From contig SRSI01000077.1 in assembly GCA_005656395.1 (NCBI GenBank), forward strand, positions 62,001 to 126,000: 64,000 nucleotides of DNA, in the 5' to 3' direction. Within the stretch, counting starts at the first letter, position 1; every line of letters starts with the position of its first letter. A program made the translations under genes and the position numbers. Shown here piece after piece: positions 48,074-61,081 of the stretch. The notes under the pieces were generated by a model. It did not search any database and was not told the DNA's origin. It saw only the letters and a program-made list of their open reading frames with translations. The DNA comes from Strongyloides papillosus. Taxonomy: Eukaryota > Nematoda > Chromadorea > Rhabditida > Strongyloididae.

Positions 48074-51000
48074 TCATTTTTTCATATTTTGACGTTCTGA
48101 AAGATCATAGTATATACCACGTTTATTAATAAGTTCTTGATGTGTTCCTTTTTCTACAATGATACCATTATTAACTACAGCAATGCAATCACAATTTTGA
48201 ACTGTTGTCAATCTATGAGCAACTACCACAACTGTTCTATTTTTACATGCTTTATCTAACGCTTCTTGAACAATCCTTTCACTTTCCGTATCTAAAGCAC
48301 TTGTGGCTTCGTCTAAAAGTAATATTTTTGGATCTCTGATTAATGCTCTTGCAATAGCTATTCGTTGTTTTTGACCTCCAGAAAGTTTACTTAAACCTTT
48401 AGAACCACAGTTTGTATCTAGTCTATCTGGAAGTGTTCCAATGAACTCGTGTATATTACTTTCTCTTATAACTCTTTCAATTTCTTTATCACTGACATTT
48501 TTATCCTCTAAACCATAAAGTATATTTTCTTTTATTGAACAGTCGAAAAGTATTGGTTCTTGTGATACTAAGGCAATTTGACTTCTGACATTTTGTATAT
48601 TTGTTTCCCTTATATCATTTCCATCAATTAAAACTTGTCCATCTAACACATCATAAAATCGTTCCAAAAGCCCAATACATGTAGATTTTCCACAACCTGA
48701 AGGTCCAACAAGAGCTAGTGATTTACCTTTTTCAATAGAAATATCGAGTCCTTTCAAAACACGGACAGTTGATCTTTGTGGATAAGAAAAATGAATTTTT
48801 TTAAGATGTATATTTCCTTCAATATTAATCTTCTTACCCCAATCAGTTAACGATTCAATTGCCGCTTTTTCACGTAACATTTTAAATACAATACCAGAAG
48901 CTAGTCTTGCTTTAACGTATTGTGGAAAATATGATGAAGCGAATCCAATTGACTGAGACGTAAGACCAAAAGCAACAATACATTTCATTACATTAAGAGG
49001 AACAATATGACCATTTAATATCAACCATAAGCCAAATCTGAATACTACAGCATTTACAAAAATAATTATTGAACTGGAAGCTCCATATATAAATGCTTGA
49101 ATGATAGCTTTCCTTTTTGCTGTTTTATGAGGATATTCTAAAAAGTCACAAAACATTTGGTACATTTTTTTCTCTAATGTTAGAGCTTGAACTGTTCTTA
49201 TATTTTCAATAGCTTCTGTAGCGACTTTCCCTGCCTCTTCAATTCTTTTATTATCTTGATTTACCCGTGTATTTATATATTTAAAGTAAAATCTTTGAGT
49301 AAGACCGACTAATGGAAATATAGCGACTAATAGAAACGCTAATTGCCAACCATAGTAAAAAGCAATTCCAATATCTGAACAAAAACTAACAATACCATTA
49401 ATAACTTGTCCTAATCTATAATCTAATGCATTTTTTATATTCGGTACATCTGTAGCCAATCTAGTTGTTAATCGTCCAGTTGAATGTCTCTCATCATCAA
49501 AATATGCAATCTCCCTTCCAATTATATTTTGGAATAATAATGATCTAAGTCTAGCTGTTAATTTTTCTGATGACAAACCAAAAAAAATTGCAACAATACA
49601 AACAACTATTCCTTGAAATATACCCAATGCCAAAAACATCAGAGCCCAGAAATGTCCTTCTTTCCTCATTTCTTCACGATTAGTTAACGAGAAAACTTTC
49701 ATGATTTGTGGATATACCTGACTAAATATTGGCATAATAACTCCTTGTATAGCAGAAAATAATAATCCGATAAAAAGATATTTCCATTCAGGCTTTGCAA
49801 ATTTAATAATTTCAGTTAAATTTGATTTTCCAGCACCTTCTGCTTTAAGTTCCTCATGTAAGCGTTTCAATTCATATCTACCATTTAACGTTTTGTTTCT
49901 TTCATCATTCTCAGTTAAAAGTGATCTGTTACTTAAATTTCTAACATTTTTCTTTAGTGAAAGTAAACGATCTGATCCACTTCTATTAAGTGATATACTA
50001 GAATAACTTACTTTTTTCAAATTTTCTTCAACTGATTCGTCAGGATTGATATCGGTAAATGATTGAGCATTAACAAGTTCATAATATAACCCTTTTCTAT
50101 CGAGTAACTCATCATGTTTACCTCTCTCACAAATTTCACCATCTTTCATAACAAGAATTAAATCTGAATTTTTAATTGTAGATAATCTATGGGCAATAGC
50201 AATTGTTGTACGATTATGTGATGCTCTTTCCAATGCCTTTTGTACGATTGCTTCACTCTCTGAATCCAATGCACTAGTTGCTTCATCTAAAAGTAATATC
50301 TTTGGATCTCTAACTAATGCTCTAGCAATTGCAATTCTTTGTCTTTGACCTCCTGAAAATTGTGATCCACTTTCACCACAAATTGTTTTTAATCCTTTTG
50401 GTAATGATTTAATGAAATTTTCGGCATTAGCATTTCTACAAGCGATCATTATTTGTTCCTCTGTAATGTCTGGATTTCCATATCTTATATTATCTTCAAT
50501 TGAACAATTAAATAGAATAGGTTCTTGAGATACTACTCCAATAATATTTCTTAAATATTTAATATTAAGATCCTCAATATTATATCCATCAATTTTTATT
50601 GATCCTCCAAGTTGTGAATAATATCTAAGTAACAATTGAACTGTTGTACTTTTACCACATCCAGATGACCCAACAAGAGCGATTTTTTGTCCTGCTTCAG
50701 CTTTAAATGATATACCTTTCAAGACTGGAATATCAGGTCTAGATGGATAATTAAATGTAATTTTCTCCATTTCAACACTACCATAAATTTTATCTGGTCT
50801 TAGACCTTCTTCTGAATAACAATCAATTTCTGGTTCTCTATCGATAATTTCAAACAATGATGAAGCGCAACCTAATGCTGTTCCTAGAACGGCAAATTGT
50901 GGTCCAGCTTGACCAAGAGCCACCGAACCCATCATGACTAAAAATTTTGTAAAAATTCAAGAAATATTAAAAATACCTGAGAAGAACACTGTAGTGACGA

Positions 51001-52040
51001 CGTTTGACGTAGTTTCTCCATGGTAAATAAAATCTGTACCAATCCAAAACGCTAAACAATAAGAACTAAACACTATAAGGTGCGAAAATCCAAGTCCAAC
51101 ACCGATAACAGCACTTTTCTTTATTCCATCCTTCATAGCATTTAAAAGTGCTGTTTCATATCTTTTGTATTCTCTTTGTTGTCCATTAAATGCTGTTACA
51201 GTTCTTATTAAAGATATACTCTCTTCAGCAATTGTGCCAGCGATAGCATACTTCTCTGCTTCCCTTTTAGAGGCAGTAGCTGCAAGTCTAGCAATGAAAA
51301 ATCCTCCAATAATCATAAATGGAGATAATGACATCATGATTAATGTTAATTTCCAATCTTTGATTAAAGCAATAATAAATCCACCAAAAAATTGTGCTAT
51401 AAATTGAACTAGTAATCCCAATTTATCACCTGTACCTTCTTTAACACGTTCAAGATTATCAAACATTTTTGTATTTAATGACCCAGACAAATTTTTATCA
51501 TACCAAGCAATATTTTGCCTCATTGCTGCATATAAAAATTTCTTCCTTATAATATGATTTATATTTTCACAAGTTATTTGAAAACATAAAACTTGAATAA
51601 AAGCAGCAATAAATACCAAACATCCAAGGTAAAAATATTCATAACACTTCTTTATAATATCCTTCCTAAAATGACACCATGAATATGTAACGTTTGCATT
51701 TGGAATTGTTAAATTATGGCAATAATTTAAGTCAGTTGGAACTCTTAATTCTTCAAGTGTCAATGCATTGATAAAAAATGATGAAATGTCGCCCATTATA
51801 ATTGACATTAATGGAAAACCACATCCTGTTACAATTGCTACGAAACATCCAACAAACAATAATAATAAATCAAAATTTGTAGCATATCTATACAATTCCC
51901 TTAATGAAACTCTTTTAATCTCATGTTCTTTAGGTTTTTCACTTCTATAAAAATAAAAGCAAGTTTTTTCTCATTAAATTATTTCATAATATTTTTATAA
52001 CCTACTTTTTATCTGAAGGATAAATTTGACGATTACACAT
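48074..52040 (-). CDS. P-glycoprotein (ABCB full transporter), tandem copy 1
   Basis: Exons 52040-52006, 51944-50977 and 50937-48074 give 1288 residues, the standard full-transporter length. Exon 1 encodes only 11 codons plus two bases. Layout: membrane domain 1 with an N-glycosylated first extracellular loop, nucleotide-binding domain 1 (Walker A GSSGCGKST at about 424, FSGGQRQR, LLLDEATSALD), a charged linker (about 640-700), membrane domain 2, and domain 2 (GPSGCGKST, LSGGQKQR, LLLDEATSALD). All ATP-site motifs are intact on both sides. P-glycoproteins export lipophilic compounds from the plasma membrane; in parasitic nematodes they are studied as contributors to drug efflux, but the substrate here is unknown. 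Same gene structure as copy 2. Confidence 0.96.
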
Positions 52041-54453
52041 TATATTCTATGAAAGTATATTAAAATGATAGATTAAATAAATTTTTCTTATTTTATACAA
52101 AAGAAAAATTCAAAGAGTATATTAGCTTTACAAAAAATATAATAATATTTTAAGTGTAATTAGGCGACGTTGTTTGTAAAATAAATTAAATAAAAAAGTA
52201 ATTATTATCTCTAAAATCTCTTTTCCTGTAAGCTATAGAACTTTTATAACTTTACTTAGTGATTTTAGGATCAAATTTGTCGTTATGTCTTTTATTAGAA
52301 ACCTTTTTGATAAAACAATTAAATATAAAATGAAAAGTAAACATAATGTTTTGAAGAGAAAAAACTAAAGAAGTTTTAGAATATACATATTAATTCATTT
52401 ACTAAGTTAAAAATAAAGAAATTTACTTGTAGTTATTGTTAGAGTTTAATAATTCATCTACAAACATTGAAATAGAACAAGGATTAATTTAATCTTATAT
52501 ACTAAAAAAATAAAAACTATAAAAGTTGACAAAAAAATGATTACGTTGACAATACTGTACCAAACTTTAATTGAATTGTTTGATTTATTTTATTAAAAGG
52601 GTGATATATCTCACAAAACCAAATCTTTAAATTCATTTTAGTTGTTATTATTTCCATTTAATAGTAAGAAAATTACACATTGTTTTTATATATATTTATT
52701 AAAATATTATTATGAGTTTGTGATTATGTCTTTGATTCAAGAATATAAATTGTGATGTATTCGTATAAATTTGTAGTAATTATTTTTTTACTTTAAAAAT
52801 CTTCTTTCATTATATAGTGCTACATTTATTTCTAATATTTCACGTTCATAAAATTTGTACAATTGTAAAAATTAAAAAATAATTTTATTATCAGATGTTT
52901 ATTAATTAAAAAGTTAAACAAACAAATTAAAATAAAAAAGATTTAAATATGAAAAATGTTTTCTGGAAATCTTATAAAATCAACCGGTATTGTGATACAA
53001 CCTAGCTAGTTAAAGTCCAAAATTCTTATCTTCTACAAATCGTTTTACTAATTTCTGTAAAATATTCTGAGGACATTGTTGAAGATTTTTTGGTTTGGAA
53101 TAAACTCATAAAATAACCTATATCACAATATTAATAGTGCCGCTCGGCGTTTATCTATCGTTGCAAAAAGCTTCTAAAAAATGAATTATATACCATAAAT
53201 TATATAAAAAGAAACGCCTGATCTTCGAATGCGACAAAGTGTGTCATGATACACTCCGGTAAGTTTATCCATTTCCGATTTTTTACCGTTTGATTAAAAA
53301 TCCACAGGATTTTACATATTTTTCTCCTATTAATTTGTTAAAGAATGTTAGTGGATTTAATTATTTTGATTTCCTATAAAAATTTAGTTAGTATTAATTC
53401 TTTGGATCCCTGTCTTTTGGATAAATGAAAAAATGTTGAATTATACAATAATACACTTTTTTGTGAAAAATACTAACTTTACCATATATTTACAAGTCGT
53501 AGAGTTGAAATGCAAAACATCAAAGATTTGCAAAAAAATAATTATATCATTCCAATATATTTATGTATATTTGTTTAAACTTTTGATATATATGATCTTC
53601 GAATTTGACAACAAACTTTAAAAAACTTTTTGTTGAATGTATTATTTAATTTAATTATTACTTAGAAATATTATTTTTAGCGTTATTTTAAACATAGATT
53701 ACAATAACAAATTCAAAGAGTGATTAACCGATAGATTATAAAATAGGACTATAAGTGGCTAAATTTACAGAAATATTTAAACTTTGTCCTATGTTAATAA
53801 ATTATAGTTCTCCAGTCAATACATTAAGATAAAAAAGTAATAATAAGTAAAATAAACTAATCCCAGAATAAAAAAATAGTAAAACGAGGACAAAAAACTT
53901 CAAGGAATAAAAAATAATAGTGACAATACTCTATAAAACTAAATGTTCATAAACTGATTTTAAAAATATAAGTACAACGAAATCACCAATAAATAAATAT
54001 TTTTTAATAATTACTTATAAAAGTGCTATTCATTTTTTTGCCATATAATAAAATTGCTTCTCCATCATGCAAAAAGTATAGTTTATTTAAAGTATGATAA
54101 ACTTACAACTAGTTTAAACGACGTTTGTTATGTCATACTTTTTTTATATTTTTGAAATTGTACGTTCATTTATAAACCTTGTTTAAAGGCACACATAAAA
54201 CAGTAGTCATAATTGCTAATATATTTACACAAAACAATGTCTATTAATAAAATAAAGATTTTTTTTCCAAAAAGTTTTATATAAGTTTTTTATTAAACGG
54301 AGAAAATGAATATATAAAATACTATTGAAATACAATTTTAACATTAAAAAAATGATAAATCTGATATTGATTTTTCTTAATATGTAGTTTAAAATTATAA
54401 GATTTTAAAATGTTTTGTCAAGGACGTTAAATACATTTAAGAATAGTGTATTC
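52041..54453. other. Gene-free region between the P-glycoprotein copies
   Basis: It holds the upstream region of copy 1 and the 3' flank of copy 2 (54361-54453). About 53490-53620 resembles 60450-60590 upstream of copy 2, so the duplicated unit includes over 1.5 kb of upstream DNA. A slightly GC-richer patch at 53140-53290 has GCCGCTCGGC and a 16-base near-palindrome (GTGTGTCATGATACAC, 53239-53254). The 62-codon frame near 53.5 kb has no protein-like features. Confidence 0.55.
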
Positions 54454-57400
54454 TCATTTTTTCATATTTTGACGTTCTGAAAGATCATAGTATATACCAC
54501 GTTTATTAATAAGTTCTTGATGTGTTCCTTTTTCTACAATGATACCATTATTAACTACAGCAATGCAATCACAATTTTGAACTGTTGTCAATCTATGAGC
54601 AACTACCACAACTGTTCTATTTTTACATGCTTTATCTAACGCTTCTTGAACAATCCTTTCACTTTCCGTATCTAAAGCACTTGTGGCTTCGTCTAAAAGT
54701 AGTATTTTTGGATCTCTGATTAATGCTCTTGCAATAGCTATTCGTTGTTTTTGACCTCCAGAAAGTTTACTTAAACCTTTAGAACCACAGTTTGTATCTA
54801 ATCTATCTGGAAGTGTTTCAATGAACTCGTGTATATTACTTTCTCTTATAACTCTTTCAATTTCTTTATCACTGACATTTTTATCCTCTAAACCATAAAG
54901 TATATTTTCTTTTATTGAACAGTCGAAAAGTATTGGTTCTTGTGATACTAAGGCAATTTGACTTCTGACATTTTGTATATTTGTTTCCCTTATATCATTT
55001 CCATCAATTAAAACTTGTCCATCTAACACATCATAAAATCGTTCCAAAAGCCCAATACATGTAGATTTTCCACAACCTGAAGGTCCAACAAGAGCTAGTG
55101 ATTTACCTTTTTCAATAGAAATATCGAGTCCTTTCAAAACACGGACAGTTGATCTTTGTGGATAAGAAAAATGAATTTTTTTAAGATGTATATTTCCTTC
55201 AATATTAATCTTCTTACCACAATCAGTTAATGATTCAATCGCCGCTTTTTCACGTAACATTTTAAATACAATACCAGAAGCTAATCTTGCTTTAACGTAT
55301 TCTGGAAAATATGCTGAAGCGAATCCAATTGATTGGGCTGTGAATGCAAAAGCAAATATACATTTCATTACATTAAGAGGAACAATATGACCATTTAATA
55401 TTAACCATAAACCGAATCTAAATGCTGAAGCATTTACAAAAAAAATTATTGAACTAGAAGCTCCATATATGAATGCTTGAATGATAGCTTTCCTTTTTGC
55501 TGTTTTATGAGGATATTCTAAAAAGTCACAAAACATTTGGTACATTTTTTTCTCTAATGTTAAAGCTTGAACTGTTCTTATATTTTCAATAGCTTCCATG
55601 GCAACTCTTCCTGCTTCTTCATTTCCTTTGTTATCATTGTCAAGTCTACCATTAATATATTTAAAATGAAGTCCTTGAGTAATGCCAGCTAATGGAAATA
55701 TAGCCAATAATAATAATGCCAATTGCCACCCATAATAGAATGCAATCCCAATTCCTGCACCAAAACTTACAATGGCACTGATAACTTGTCCTAATCTATA
55801 ATCTAATGCATTTTTTATATTCGGTACATCTGTAGCTAATCTAGTTGTTAATCGTCCAGTTGAATGTTTTTCATCGTCAAAATATGCAATCTCCCTTCCA
55901 ATTATATTTTTGAATAATAAAGATCTGAGTCTAGCCGTTAATTTTTCTGATGATAAACCAAAAAAAAATGCAGAAACACAGAGTGTTACTCCTTGAAATA
56001 TACCTAATGCCAAAAACATCATAGCATAAAAATGTCCTTGTTTTCTCATTTCTTCACGATCAACTAATGAGAATACTTTCATGATTTGTGAAAATACTTG
56101 ACTAAATATTGGCATAATAACGCCTTGTATACCTGATATTAATAACGCCATAAAGAGATATTTCCATTCGGGTTTAGAAAATTTAATAATTTCAATTAAA
56201 TTAGATTTTCCAGCGCCTTCTGCTATAAGTTCTTGCTGTAAACGTTTCAATTCCGACTTTGCGTCAGTACTCTTATCTTTTTTGTCATTATCCTTACTAA
56301 ACAATGATGGATCGCCTAAATCTTTAATATTTTTCTTTAATGATATTATACTTTCTGATCTACTTCTGTTTGATGTTACGCTTGTATATCTTTCTCTTTT
56401 CATTTTCTCTTCAACTGATTCGTCAGGATTGATATCGGTAAATGATTGAGCATTAACAAGTTCATAATATAACCCTTTTCTATCGAGTAACTCATCATGT
56501 TTACCTCTCTCACAAATTTCACCGTCTTTCATAACGAGAATTAAATCTGAATTTCTAATTGTAGATAATCTATGGGCAATAGCAATTGTTGTACGATTAT
56601 GTGATGCTCTTTCCAATGCCTTTTGTACGATTGCTTCACTCTCTGAATTCAATGCACTAGTTGCTTCATCTAGAAGTAATATTTTCGGATCTCTAACTAA
56701 TGCTCTAGCAATTGCAATTCTTTGCCTTTGACCTCCTGAAAATTGTGATCCACTTTCACCACAAATTGTTTTTAATCCTTTTGGTAGTGATTTAATGAAA
56801 TTTTCGGCATTAGCATTTCTACAAGCGATCATTATTTGTTCCTCTGTAATGTCTGGATTTCCATATCTTATATTATCTTCAATTGAACAATTAAATAGAA
56901 TAGGTTCTTGAGATACTACTCCAATAATATTTCTTAAATATTTAATATTAAGATCCTCAATATTATATCCATCAATTTTTATTGATCCTCCAAGTTGTGA
57001 ATAATATCTAAGTAACAATTGAACTGTTGTACTTTTACCACATCCAGATGACCCAACAAGAGCGATTTTTTGTCCTGCCTCAGCTTTAAATGATATACCT
57101 TTCAAGACTGGAATATCAGGTCTAGATGGATAATTAAATGTAATTTTCTCCATTTCAACACTACCATAAATTTTATCTGGTCTTAGACCTTCTTCTGAAT
57201 AACAATCAATTTCTGGTTCTCTATCGATAATTTCAAACAATGATGAAGCGCAACCTAATGCTGTTCCTATAACGGCAAATTGCGGTCCAGCTTGACCAAG
57301 AGCCATAGAACCCATCATGACTAAAAATTACTCTAATAATTTTAAAAAAAAATGTTAAAAATACCTGAGAAGAATACTGTAAATACAACATTTGTTTCAA

Positions 57401-58425
57401 CTTTTCCTTCATATATAAAATCTGTACCAACCCAAAACGCCAAACAATAGGAGGCAAATATTATAAGAAATGTCATACCAAGTCCAACACCAACAACAGC
57501 ACCTTTTTTTATTCCATCCTTCATAGCATTTAAAAGTGCTGTTTCATATCTTTTGTATTCTCTCTGTTGTCCATTAAATGCTGTCACAGTTCTTATTGAA
57601 GATAAGCTTTCTTCAGCAATTGTACCAGCAATAGCATACTTTTCCGCTTCTCTTTGAGCTGCAGTTGCCATAAGTTTAGCAAGGAAAAATCCACAAATAA
57701 CCATAAATGGGGACAATGCCATCATAATTAATGTCAATTTCCAGTCATAAGTAAATGCAGTAATGTATCCACCAAAAAATTGTGCTACAAATTGAACTAG
57801 TAATCCTAATTTATCACCTGTACCCTCTTTAACACGTTCAAGATTATCAAACATTTTTGTATTTAATGACCCAGATGAATTTTTATCATACCAAGCAATA
57901 TTTTGCCTCATTGTTGCATATAAAAATTTTTTTCTTAACACATGATTAATATTTTCGCAACTTATTTGAAAACACATAACTTGAATAAAAGCAGCTATAA
58001 GCATTCCAAAACCAAGATAAACATAATCATAGCATTTATCCATGATGTCATCTCTAAAATGACACCATGAATATGTAACATTCATGCTTGGAATTGGAAA
58101 ATCATGACAATTATTTAAATCTGTTGGAATTTTTAATTCTTCTAATGCCATAGCGTTAATAAAAGATGATGAAATATCCCCTATTATAATTGACATTAAT
58201 GGAAAACTACAACCAGTTACAATTGCTACACAAATTCCAATAAGAACTAATAATAAATCGAATTTCGTAGCATATCTATATAATTCTTTTAATGAAACTT
58301 TTTTAACTTCGGGTTCTTTATTTTTTTCTTCCCTATAAAAATAAAAAAATTATTATATTTGATTATTTCACAATGATTTTCATAACTTACTCTTTATCTG
58401 AAGGAGAAGTTTGACGATTACCCAT
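54454..58425 (-). CDS. P-glycoprotein (ABCB full transporter), tandem copy 2
   Basis: Exons 58425-58391, 58332-57365 and 57320-54454 give 1289 residues, with exon sizes of 35, 968 and 2867 bases against 35, 968 and 2864 in copy 1. Both nucleotide-binding domains match copy 1 almost residue for residue, whereas the linker (about 640-700) and parts of membrane domain 2 differ clearly. One notable change: the D-loop of domain 1 reads SALNSESE instead of SALDSESE (Asn559, codon at 56649-56647); domain 2 keeps SALD. Walker A, Walker B and signature motifs are intact. Export of lipophilic molecules is inferred from the family. Head-to-tail with copy 1. Confidence 0.96.
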
Positions 58426-61081
58426 TTTGTTCTGTGAATGTGTACTAAAATGACAGATTAAATAAATTTTTCATATTTTATACAAAAGAAAATGATAATA
58501 TAAAAAGTATATTAGTTTAACAAAAAAGACATGATAATATTTTTAAGTGCAATTAGCAATATTGTTGATAAGAATATGATAATTATAAAGAGTTATCACT
58601 ATCAGTAAAGACATTTTTTCCTGTATGAATTTAAACTTCTTTTGACTTCAATTAATGATTTTTAGGTTCAATTTTGTGATAATATCTTTTATTATAAAAT
58701 TTGCGATAGAAGAATTATATATAAATAAAAATGAAAGTAAACACTTTATTTTCAAAAAAAAAATATTAAAAAAAGTTTTAAAATAAATATGTCGATTTAC
58801 TTACAAAGATAAAAAATATAAATTTATTCGTAATGAAAGTTAAAGTCAGTTTTTCATTTACAAACATTAAAATAAAAGAATATGTTAAAGAACTTTGCCC
58901 TTACATAATTAAACTGAAAAAGTGGAAAAAAATAGTAAAAAAAATGATTGCCTTGGCAGCATTTATTAAGTTTATAGGAGGATTGTTTAATTTACTTTAT
59001 TATGAATATAACTATTCCTCACATAGACAGATAGTTGCAATTACATAAACCGCCAATTTTTGTCTTCATTTATTTACAAAGAACAATCTCTAGCTTATGT
59101 ATTTCTTTATAGCTTATGAAATATTTCAAAATTATTTCTTTTTTCTATGATATTTGTATATATTATTTGTTACTATAATATGATACTTTTTATTACTTTG
59201 TTGTGAAGAAAATAATAATTTTACCATTCAAATTTCTACATATATTTTCTGATAATGGTATTTTGAAGATAAAGGATTATCAATATTTGCATATTTTTTA
59301 CTGAATTTGAAATTTTTAAATAAATAAGATTAAGTAGAATAAATCGTGATTTTGTCAAAGATATGTATTCTCAAAATGTTTCTTGAGGAAATTTACTATA
59401 ACAGAAAAATCTTAAGTAAAAGTGTGTGAGGAAATTTTTTTTGTTTGTTAGCTTATAAAATAAAAATTGTGTTGAAATATTTGCAATGTTTATTGTAAAT
59501 AAAAAAGTTTATATTTACTATAGTTTAATTTATGATAATCAAATTGAATTATCTTTATATTAATCATAGATTAATAATTCTTTAAATATAGTAAAAAAAT
59601 GTTATAGATTTCTATTACTTTAATAAAATAAAATTTCTTTTTTCAAAATCTGTGATCATAAAAGTTTATCAACAGATAATATATATTTTGTAAATTCGCC
59701 AACATGTTTAATTTTTATATCAAATTTGGTAATGAGGAAATAAAAGCTAATTGCATAAATTCATCTAATGTATCATTAATAAAGTATTATTTGTTAAATT
59801 GAAATTATTAAATGTGTTTAATTGAGCAAAAATTACTTGTAAAAAGATTAAGATTTTAGTTATGTTGATTCATTTATCTATATATTCATGGAAAAACATT
59901 ACAATAGAATGTCTAGGTGATAAACACAATATTATGGATTTGTTAATCTTCATGAAGAAGTAAAATGTAAATTAAATTATACTTCTTTTATTTTTATTTA
60001 TCATAAAGTGTTGATGTGATACAGGTGGATCAAATTCACCGATAGATAAAATTGATGATTGTTATATATTACATGATAAATGTTATAAAAACTTGTTAAA
60101 GAAATTAAATATTTTATACAATTAAATGCTTATGCCGTAAATTATGATTGTATATGTTATGATCAAAATATAATATGTATTTGTATGTGATTTATATTTA
60201 TCAGTAAAATTTCTATATCTATTTGTAAGTAAATTTGACTGTATATAGCAAAAAGATATGTGATGATGTCATAAATTTGGTTGATTGTTTGTCTAATTTT
60301 CAATTAACTAAAAGAATACTTCCCTGTTAACATTAAATATTTTTCTTAAAATGTTGTTATCATAAATTTATTGTATTTTTATCTTTAATGATATATAAAT
60401 GTGTGATTTAATACTGTAAAATATATTGTTATAAAATTCACCTATCATACAAAATAAGCACAAGTTGTAAAAGTACCATAAAAATATACTTAAAGATTTG
60501 TAAAGAAAAGTACATTATTATATATTTTATTTAAAATTTTGATTAAACTTTTGATATAGATTACTCTTAACTCTGACAACTAAATTTTATTTGATTCTAC
60601 TTCAAATAGATTTTTTTGCTTGAAATAGATAATATAATATTTTGAAATAAATATTTATATTTACAATGATTAAAATACTACAAAGTAAATAAATTAACTA
60701 CAACTTTTTGTCTTTTTAAAAGTATTGCTTTGTTTGATTATTTAAATTAAGTATTGAAAATAAAAATTCAAGAATTTCTGATATTATACAGAAGATTTAG
60801 GCAAACAAAACTTTTATTTTATACTATCGTTAAAATTAAACAAATTGATTAATTTATAGAAATTAATGACATTAAGAAAGTTTATCTGATAAAAGTGTAC
60901 AGCTGATAAATTGTAATAATTTATTTTACTAATTTATGTTTTTCTTAGTATTAAAATTCTCCCCATATTCTTTGTTTTTTTGAAAACAAAACTAATATTG
61001 TAGAGAAGAAAGTTTCCAAACTATTTAAAGTTTATAAAATTAAAATACAATTGGACATATATTTTAATAAAAAATTTTAAT
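58426..61081. other. Gene-poor region containing a phospholipase A2 relic
   Basis: About 2.7 kb between P-glycoprotein copy 2 and the serpentine receptor. It contains the relic at 59924-60190 (separate entry) and upstream sequence shared with copy 1. A Lys-rich 71-codon frame at 58833-59048 has no recognisable motif and was not accepted. Confidence 0.55.
59924..60190 (+). pseudogene. Secreted phospholipase A2-like relic
   Basis: A broken stretch keeps the order of group I/II-type secreted phospholipase A2 landmarks. It has an N-terminal helix-like piece with a Cys (NLHEEVKC, about 59945-59968), a CxC-D-T-G-G calcium-loop remnant at 60009-60029, then PIDKIDDCYILHDKCYK with the catalytic His-Asp pair at 60072-60077, and a C-terminal YDCICYDQNIICIC piece near 60143-60184. 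Damage: the pieces lie in different frames (at least two frameshifts), a TGA (60012-60014) replaces the aromatic residue of the calcium loop, and one paired Cys before the catalytic His is Tyr. No intact neighbour exists in the window. The enzyme family cleaves phospholipids at sn-2; this copy cannot make it. Confidence 0.6.

Noticed and set aside
53433..53621. 62-codon frame upstream of P-glycoprotein copy 1
   Set aside because: It lies in duplicated non-coding upstream DNA, and the similar region upstream of copy 2 does not preserve a frame.
58833..59048. 71-codon Lys-rich frame upstream of P-glycoprotein copy 2
   Set aside because: The related sequence upstream of copy 1 (about 52.4 kb) shows no conserved frame and there is no recognisable motif.
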